DNA of 64,000 nucleotides, taken from the NCBI RefSeq assembly GCF_021391395.1, contig NZ_CP090059.1, positions 1,783,001 through 1,847,000 on the forward strand, written 5' to 3'. The stretch comes from Sphingomonas cannabina (GTDB lineage: Bacteria; Pseudomonadota; Alphaproteobacteria; Sphingomonadales; Sphingomonadaceae). Below the pieces are notes generated by a model. That model had not been told where the DNA came from, searched no databases, and worked only from the letters and a program-made list of their open reading frames with translations. Numbering within the stretch: position 1 is the first letter of the stretch; each line of letters begins with the position of its first letter. Positions 56,202 to 64,000 of the stretch are shown piece by piece. The translations under genes were made by a program, and so were the position numbers.

Positions 56202-58178
56202 CTACTCCGCCGCGATCGCGGGCGGCGGGATGGTGCGGCCGGCGGTGGCGGTCTCGATCGCGCGGGCGAGGGCGGCGAGGGTGAAGGGCTTGCGCAGCAC
56301 CTCATAGTCCCCGAACCCCGTCGCCTCGCGCTCATCGCCCGCATAGCCGGTGACGTAGAGCACCGCGATGTCGGGAATGTCGGCGGTCAGCTCGGCGACG
56401 AGCTCGGGACCCGTCTTCCCCGGCATCAGCACGTCGGAGATGACCAGGTCGATCGATGCCATCCCATCGGCGACGACGTGCGCCGCCGCCGGATCGCTGC
56501 ACGCGACTGGGCGGTGGCCGAGCTCGCGCAGCAGCTCGACGGTGGCGGCAAGCAGGCGCCGGTCATCCTCGATCACCAATATGTCGAGCTGTCCGGGCGA
56601 GCTCACCGGCTCGTCCGCGGCTGCAGGTACGGCAGCGGAGAGGCTCACCTCCGCCGAGGTGTCGCGGGGCAGGTAGATGGTGACGATGGTGCCCTCGCCC
56701 GGCGTCGACGCGATCGCCACGTCGCCGTGCGACTGCCGCGCGAAGCCGAACACCTGGCTGAGGCCGAGGCCGGTGCCCTTGCCGATCGGCTTGGTGGTGA
56801 AGAAGGGCTCGAACACGCGCTCGAGCACCTCCGGCGCCATGCCGCAGCCGGTGTCGCGGATGCTGATCGCGACATAGTCGCCCGCCGCGCATTTCCCCAC
56901 TTCGTTCTGGGCGAGCGCGGCGGTGGCGGTGGCGATGGTCAGCCGGCCGCGGCCCTCCATCGCGTCGCGCGCGTTGACTGCGAGATTGAGGATCGCATTT
57001 TCGAGCCCGTCGCGATCGACCCACACGTTCCAGATCGACGCGACGCCGCTCGCGTCGACCTGGACGCCGTCGCCGAGCGTGCGGTCGAGCAGGTCGGACA
57101 TGTCGTGGATCAGCGTCGCCGGATCGACCGCGCGCGGCAGCAGCGGCTCGGCGCGGGCGAAGGCGAGCAGGCGGCTGGTGAGCGCGGACGCGCGGCTGGC
57201 ACCCTCCTCGGCGCTGTCGAGGTGGCGGATGACGTCCTTGCCCTTGCCGCCTTCGAGGAAGCGCCGCCGCGCCAGCTCGATTCCGCCGAGAACGACCGCC
57301 AGCATATTGTTGAAATCATGGGCGATGCCGCCGGTGAGCTGGCCGACCGCTTCCAGCTTCTGCATCTGGCGGAGCTTGGTCTCGGCGGCTTCGCGCTCGC
57401 GGGCCTCGGCGTGGAGCTCGTGCGTCGCGACCTGGACCGCGGCTTCGAGCTGGCCGGCGCGCATCCGTTCGGCCTCGGCCTCGGCGGCGGCGCGGGCGCG
57501 CTCCTCGGACGAGCGCATCGCCAGCCAGCCGAACCCAATCGTCGCCAGCACCAGCAGCACGCCGAACGCCGCGAAGATCTTGGCGGCGAAGTTCGACTGC
57601 TCGATCTTGAGCGTCGCCGCGGCGGTGCGCGCGTCGAGCACGCCGCGCTCGGTGGTGATGAAGCCGTCGAGCAGCGTGTCGATACGCGTGAGCGAGGGGC
57701 TGTTGCGCGCCTCGTAATAGAGCGCGAGCGCCTGGTTGTTCTTCTTGTAGCTGGTCGACAGCGCGATCAGCGACAGCTGGTCGCTGCGCTCGCGATAGGC
57801 CTGGCGCAGCGCGAACACGCGGCCCTGCTGGGTCGGATTGTCGTTGGTGATGCGGTCGAGCCGGTCGATCTGCGCGCCGGCCTGGACCCATTCGTCGGAG
57901 AAGAGCTGGCCGAGCGTGCGGTCGCCGCTGATGACGAAACGGCCGAGCGCCGCCTCCGCCCGCGCCATCTTGCCCGACAGGCTGCGGGTGAGGATCATCA
58001 CCTCATAGCTGTGCGACTGCGCGCGCAGCGCTGCGTCGCGCTCGCGGTTGGCGCTGGTCAGCGCGACGATCAGGGCAATGAGCACGCCAGCGCTCAACAG
58101 CGCGGCGACCAGCATCATGATCGCCCGCCAATGCGCGTGTAGCAGGCCCGCGCCCCCGGTTGCGGCCCGTTCGGTCAT
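56202..58178 (-). CDS. Hybrid histidine kinase with CHASE3-like sensor and receiver domain
   Basis: A protein of 658 residues with two transmembrane helices (about 19-41 and 199-221) around an all-helical periplasmic sensor of CHASE3 size. A coiled coil, HisKA with His287 in GGIAHDFNNML, an intact HATPase (NLAVNARDAM N-box, DTGCGM, GTGLGL) and a receiver with Asp582 (ISDVLMPG) follow. It resembles hybrid kinases that signal through an internal or separate receiver, and no cognate regulator gene is adjacent. It lies 55 bases after spt on the same strand and may be co-transcribed, which would link it to envelope sensing. Confidence 0.88.
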   Translation of the reverse strand: MTERAATGGAGLLHAHWRAIMMLVAALLSAGVLIALIVALTSANRERDAALRAQSHSYEVMILTRSLSGKMARAEAALGRFVISGDRTLGQLFSDEWVQAGAQIDRLDRITNDNPTQQGRVFALRQAYRERSDQLSLIALSTSYKKNNQALALYYEARNSPSLTRIDTLLDGFITTERGVLDARTAAATLKIEQSNFAAKIFAAFGVLLVLATIGFGWLAMRSSEERARAAAEAEAERMRAGQLEAAVQVATHELHAEAREREAAETKLRQMQKLEAVGQLTGGIAHDFNNMLAVVLGGIELARRRFLEGGKGKDVIRHLDSAEEGASRASALTSRLLAFARAEPLLPRAVDPATLIHDMSDLLDRTLGDGVQVDASGVASIWNVWVDRDGLENAILNLAVNARDAMEGRGRLTIATATAALAQNEVGKCAAGDYVAISIRDTGCGMAPEVLERVFEPFFTTKPIGKGTGLGLSQVFGFARQSHGDVAIASTPGEGTIVTIYLPRDTSAEVSLSAAVPAAADEPVSSPGQLDILVIEDDRRLLAATVELLRELGHRPVACSDPAAAHVVADGMASIDLVISDVLMPGKTGPELVAELTADIPDIAVLYVTGYAGDEREATGFGDYEVLRKPFTLAALARAIETATAGRTIPPPAIAAE

Positions 58179-58233
58179 CCCACCGCTATCTTACATGCCC
58201 GGAAGGGCGGGGCAAAGTGCCGCTTTCAGGCGA

Positions 58234-59496
58234 TCAATTGATGACGCCGACCGCCTGTCCGGCGGCGCGGAACATGCCGAGAATGGTCTCGACCTGTTCG
58301 GACGTGTGCTCGGCGCAGAGCGAGCAGCGCAGCAGATAGGTCCCGGCCGGCGTCGCGGGCGGGCGCGCCATGTTGACGTAGAGGCCGCCTTCCAGCAGCG
58401 CCTGCCACATCCGCACCGCCTGGTCCTGATCGCGCAGGATCACCGCGATGATCGCCGACTGCGGCGTATCGGTGCCGAGCGTGAAGCCCATCTCGCGAAG
58501 GCCGGTGTGGAGCCGGCGGGAGTTCTCCCACAGATGCGCGCGCTTGTTGCCGGCGTGCATGAGCTTGCGGATCGAGGTCGCCGCGGTCGCCACAACCGAC
58601 GGCGGCAGTGAGGCGGTGAAGACATAGGGCCGGCAGACGAGGCGCAGCACCTCGAACTTGGGATGGTTGGAGACGCAGAAGCCGCCGACCGTGCCGACCG
58701 ACTTGGAGAAGGTGCCGACGACGAAGTCGATGTCGCCCTCGCAGCCCAGCTCCTCATAGACGCCGCGCCCGTTGGGGCCGAAGAAGCCCATGCCGTGCGC
58801 CTCGTCGCACAGGATCATCGCGCCGTGCTTCTTGGCGACGGCGACCATCTCCGGCAGCGGGGCGATGTCGCCGAGCATCGAGTAGACGCCCTCCAGCACC
58901 ACCAGCTTGCCGGCCTCCGCGGGCAGGCGGCCGAGCCGCTTGTCGAGATCCTCGACCGAATTGTGGCGGAAGCGGACGACCTCGGCATTGCCCATCGCGC
59001 AGCCGTCGTAGATCGACGCATGGCTGTCGGCGTCGAGGATGATGTATTCGCCCTTGCCGGCGAGCGTCGAGATCATCCCGAGATTGGCCTGATAGCCGGT
59101 CGAGAACACCATGGCGTGCTCGGTGCCGTAGAATTCCTTCAGCGCCTCCTCGACCTCCTTGTGGCCCTGATAGGTGCCGTTGAGCACGCGGCTGCCGGTG
59201 GTACCCGCGCCGAAATTGTCGAGCGCATCCTTGCCCGCCTGCACCACGTCGGGGTCGAAGGTCATCCCCATGTAGTTGTAGGTGCCGAGCAGGATCGTCT
59301 CCTTGCCCTTGATCACGGCGAGGGTGGGGGACTTCACCTCGTCCATCACGATCGCGAAGGGATCGCGCACGCCGCTCGCCAGCAGCGCCTCGCGCTCGGC
59401 GATCAGCGGGTCGAACTTGGAGAAGAGGTCACGCTCGGGCGCGATCACCGGCGGGTTCTCGGGCAAAGCGTCGGCAGTGGCGGCGGCTTCGGTCAC
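58234..59496 (-). CDS. spt: Serine palmitoyltransferase
   Basis: A PLP enzyme of 420 residues, the same length as the S. paucimobilis enzyme, and the first committed step of sphingolipid synthesis (L-serine + palmitoyl thioester to 3-ketosphinganine). The PLP lysine is Lys265 in GTFSKSVGTVGG, the stacking histidine is His159 in DADSHAS, and Asp231 and His234 lie in CDEAHGMGF. Soluble bacterial SPT is a homodimer. At the position equivalent to Asn100 of the S. paucimobilis protein it has Thr100 (GAGTTGSR), next to the active site. It starts 1 base after the acp stop. Confidence 0.96.
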   Translation of the reverse strand: MTEAAATADALPENPPVIAPERDLFSKFDPLIAEREALLASGVRDPFAIVMDEVKSPTLAVIKGKETILLGTYNYMGMTFDPDVVQAGKDALDNFGAGTTGSRVLNGTYQGHKEVEEALKEFYGTEHAMVFSTGYQANLGMISTLAGKGEYIILDADSHASIYDGCAMGNAEVVRFRHNSVEDLDKRLGRLPAEAGKLVVLEGVYSMLGDIAPLPEMVAVAKKHGAMILCDEAHGMGFFGPNGRGVYEELGCEGDIDFVVGTFSKSVGTVGGFCVSNHPKFEVLRLVCRPYVFTASLPPSVVATAATSIRKLMHAGNKRAHLWENSRRLHTGLREMGFTLGTDTPQSAIIAVILRDQDQAVRMWQALLEGGLYVNMARPPATPAGTYLLRCSLCAEHTSEQVETILGMFRAAGQAVGVIN

Positions 59497-59497
59497 G

Positions 59498-59743
59498 TCA
59501 CGCGTCCTTGAGCTTGGCGACGGCGTCGACGAGCTGGCCGACCGTCTCGATCTCGGCCTGCATGTTCATCGTGATGATGATGTCGAACTCGTCCTCGATC
59601 GCCGCGACGAAGTCCATCACGGTCAGGCTGTCCCACTCGAGGTCGCCCTGGAAGGTGGTGCTCTCGGTCAAGGTGACGCCCTTCTTGTTGAAGGGTTCGA
59701 TCTGCGCCTTGACGGTCTCGAAAATCTGGTTGCGGTCGCTCAT
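59498..59743 (-). CDS. Acyl carrier protein of sphingolipid synthesis
   Basis: An ACP of 81 residues, MSDRNQIFETVKAQIEPFN, with the phosphopantetheine serine at Ser39 in LEWDSLTVMDF. It is acidic and all-helical. It directly precedes spt with a 1-base gap, which implies that it carries the acyl chain used by Spt rather than by general fatty acid synthesis. A similar specialised ACP accompanies spt in Caulobacter. Confidence 0.93.
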   Translation of the reverse strand: MSDRNQIFETVKAQIEPFNKKGVTLTESTTFQGDLEWDSLTVMDFVAAIEDEFDIIITMNMQAEIETVGQLVDAVAKLKDA

Positions 59744-59811
59744 GGCCGGTCCTTAGTTCGGTGCGGAGTGGCAGGCAAATGGGGCTGAAGCTTGTCGCGC
59801 CTGCGGCGGGA

Positions 59812-60707
59812 TCACAGCAGCCCCGCCGCGCGATAGGCGGCAGCGGTGGCGGCGAGACCCTCCGGCGTCGACACCTGCGGCTGCCAGAGCTGCGCGGGCG
59901 GACGGCGGGCGGGATCGATCACCCAGTCCTGATGGCAGAAATAGGCGACGCGATCGGGGGTGAGTTTCGCGCGCTTGCCGCGGATCAGCCGGTCGAGCTG
60001 CGCGCCCGCCATCAGGATCGGGCGGGGCAGGGCAAAGGTCGCGACGCGGCGGCCGACGGCGTCGCCGATCGCTCGGGCGAACTCTTTGTGGCTCCAGCCG
60101 CCGGGCTTGCCGTCGTCGGCGTCGAGGCTGAGGCGCTCGTCGGTGGCGGCGAGCGCGAGGAGCAGGCGAGCGAGGTCGCTCGCCTCGATCACTGACAGCT
60201 GCCCGCCCGGCGGCAGCAGCGCGAGACCGCGCTTCGCTAGGCGGAACAGTTCGAGCATCTCCATGTCGCCGGGGCCATAGATCGCAGGCGGGCAGACGAC
60301 GCTCCAGGCGAGGGGGGAGGCGGTGACGAGCCTTTCGGCTTCGGCCTTGGACCAGCCGTAGACGGAGAGGTGCGGCTCGCGTGCGGCGAGCGAGGAGACA
60401 TGGACGAACCGGCGAACGCCCGCGCGCTCGGCTGCGGCGAGCATCTTGCGCGTGCCCTCGATGTTGCCTGCGATGAAGCCGTCGCGATCGGGAGCGTTGA
60501 CCACGCCTGCGACGTGGATCACCGCATCGGTGCCCTCGGCCAGTCGAGCAAGTGCCGCCTCATCGTTCAGCGTGCCTGCGATCCAGGTGATGCCTGCGCG
60601 CTCGGTTTGCGGCCGGCGGGTGAGGGCGCGGACCTCGTGGCCCGCGTCGGTCGCCAGGCGGAGCAGATGTCCGCCGACGAAGCCGGTGCCGCCGGTGACG
60701 GCGAGCT

Positions 60708-60711
<4 letters not shown>
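59812..60711 (-). CDS. NAD(P)-dependent epimerase/dehydrogenase, probable ceramide reductase (CerR type)
   Basis: An extended short-chain dehydrogenase of 299 residues. The Rossmann loop VTGGTGFVGGHL is at residues 5-16. The catalytic Ser lies in HVSSLAA and the Tyr-Lys pair in VYGWSKAEAE. It sits immediately upstream of acp and spt, the position held by the ceramide reductase gene (cerR) in Caulobacter, which reduces the keto group made by Spt. Its start overlaps the proB stop (ATGA). The role is assigned from family and context together. Confidence 0.8.
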
Positions 60712-63458
<2,747 letters not shown>

Positions 63459-63494
63459 AAGTGAGGCTGTAGGAGGAAGTGATTGGAATTAAAA

Positions 63495-63629
63495 TCCTCC
63501 CCGGCACGGGGAGGGGGACCATTCGCGTCAGCGAATGGTGGAGGGGGCCCGCCTCAGGCGGTGTCGCTAGTGGAGGGTTCCCTCCACCACGCCCTTCAGG
63601 CGCGGTCCCCCTCCCCGTGCCGGGGAGGA
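63495..63629. repeat. Paired inverted repeat, family E, with inner palindrome
   Basis: TCCTCCCCGGCACGGGGAGG and its inverse GGTCCCCCTCCCCGTGCCGG enclose about 80 bases. A second palindrome, ATTCGCGTCAGCGAAT, sits just inside the left arm. It fills the gap between tetR and the truncated GNAT gene. Confidence 0.85.
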
Positions 63630-63636
63630 GCTTGAT

Positions 63637-64000
63637 TTACGCCGCCATGCACATGACCGGTCGCTCGTCCTCGGCAGCGAGGTCGAGCGTGTAGGTGGCC
63701 GTCGGCACGCGCGTACCGCGCGCCCGGCACTCGCGCCGCTCGATCCGGCCGGTGGCCCGGAAGCCGAGCTTGCGCAGCACCCGGCCCGAGGCGGGGTTGT
63801 CGACGAAATGGCCGGAAACGAGGCGCCGCACCCCGAGCCCGTAGCGCGCGATCCCCAGCATCGCCTTGCCCGCTTCGGTCGCATAACCGCGGCCCCAGGC
63901 ATCGGGCGTCAGCCAATAGCCGATCTCATGCGCCCCTTCTTCCGCCGGATGCAGACCGATAGCGCCGACCAGCCGGGGCTGCTCGCCGCCCTCATGGGCG
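63637..64000 (-). CDS. GNAT family N-acetyltransferase (RimJ/RimL type), truncated at the window edge
   Basis: The C-terminal 120 residues of a GNAT protein whose 5' end lies outside the window. The acetyl-CoA fold is clear: IGLHPAEEGAHEIGYWL (beta strands 4-5), WGRGYATEAGKAML (the Q/RxxGxG/A-like pantetheine loop) and NPASGRVLRKLGF. These match the RimJ/RimL group that acetylates protein N-termini or small amines. The substrate is unknown. Confidence 0.85.
   Translation of the reverse strand, partial: AHEGGEQPRLVGAIGLHPAEEGAHEIGYWLTPDAWGRGYATEAGKAMLGIARYGLGVRRLVSGHFVDNPASGRVLRKLGFRATGRIERRECRARGTRVPTATYTLDLAAEDERPVMCMAA

Overview
The window is a high-GC, tightly packed alphaproteobacterial chromosome segment, almost certainly from a sphingomonad (Sphingomonas or a close relative). 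The strongest markers are a 420-residue serine palmitoyltransferase very like the classic Sphingomonas paucimobilis enzyme, an adjacent acyl carrier protein and ceramide-reductase-type dehydrogenase, a PhyR/NepR/EcfG general stress locus, and tandem Oar-like TonB-dependent receptors. No phage, transposon, CRISPR array, tRNA or rRNA was recognised.

Layout. 1-7.3 kb: the 3' end of a CysQ-type phosphatase gene and two tandem paralogous TonB-dependent receptors, each closed by a strong hairpin terminator. 7.6-26.4 kb: an uninterrupted dcw (division and cell wall) cluster, mraZ-rsmH-ftsL-ftsI-murE-murF-mraY-murD-ftsW-murG-murC-(64-aa ORF)-murB-ddl-ftsQ-ftsA-ftsZ, with mostly ATGA/TAATG stop-start overlaps. 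26.6-39.99 kb: a TPR/SPOR protein, a dGTPase-like gene, a DUF1800/DUF1501 pair, a small secreted protein, argS, a second SPOR protein, nagZ, scpA, scpB and tatABC. 40.0-44.3 kb: a general-stress-response (GSR) island. 44.4-50.8 kb: glnE, a peroxiredoxin, a DUF455 protein, an M23 peptidase, erpA and xthA. 51-64 kb: a sphingolipid-linked region with a candidate ceramide synthase, a membrane desaturase/hydroxylase, lptG/lptF, a hybrid histidine kinase and the chain tetR-obgE-proB-cerR-acp-spt, ending in a truncated GNAT gene.

The GSR island is the most interesting part. Reading by eye recovers several items too short for routine ORF calling: nepR (55 aa, GTG start), a second NepR-like gene (63 aa) that converges on and overlaps the 3' end of ecfG, a 48-aa single-TM protein between phyR and ecfG, and a 44-aa entericidin-type lipoprotein. 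The lipoprotein has a GGAAC-N17-CGTT promoter. Between it and the PhyP-like kinase lies a second perfect GGAAC-N16-CGTT promoter followed by two hairpins with long C-rich loops and a U-tract. This is the architecture of a sigma-EcfG-dependent small RNA of the GsrN type, about 104 nt long. The PhyP-like kinase keeps the phosphoacceptor His but has lost the ATP-binding Asn, which fits a phosphatase role.

The sphingolipid region carries Spt, its ACP and the reductase in one operon-like run behind obgE and proB. A candidate N-acyltransferase (bacterial ceramide synthase type) and an uncharacterised three-His-box membrane enzyme lie about 6 kb away. LptF/LptG sit between the two groups, which suggests the Lpt machinery here may move glycosphingolipids in a lineage known to lack LPS.

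Intergenic spaces are populated by several families of paired inverted repeats (REP/BIME-like), one of which supplies the apparent Shine-Dalgarno of murE, and by a 12-copy, 11-bp minisatellite upstream of nagZ.
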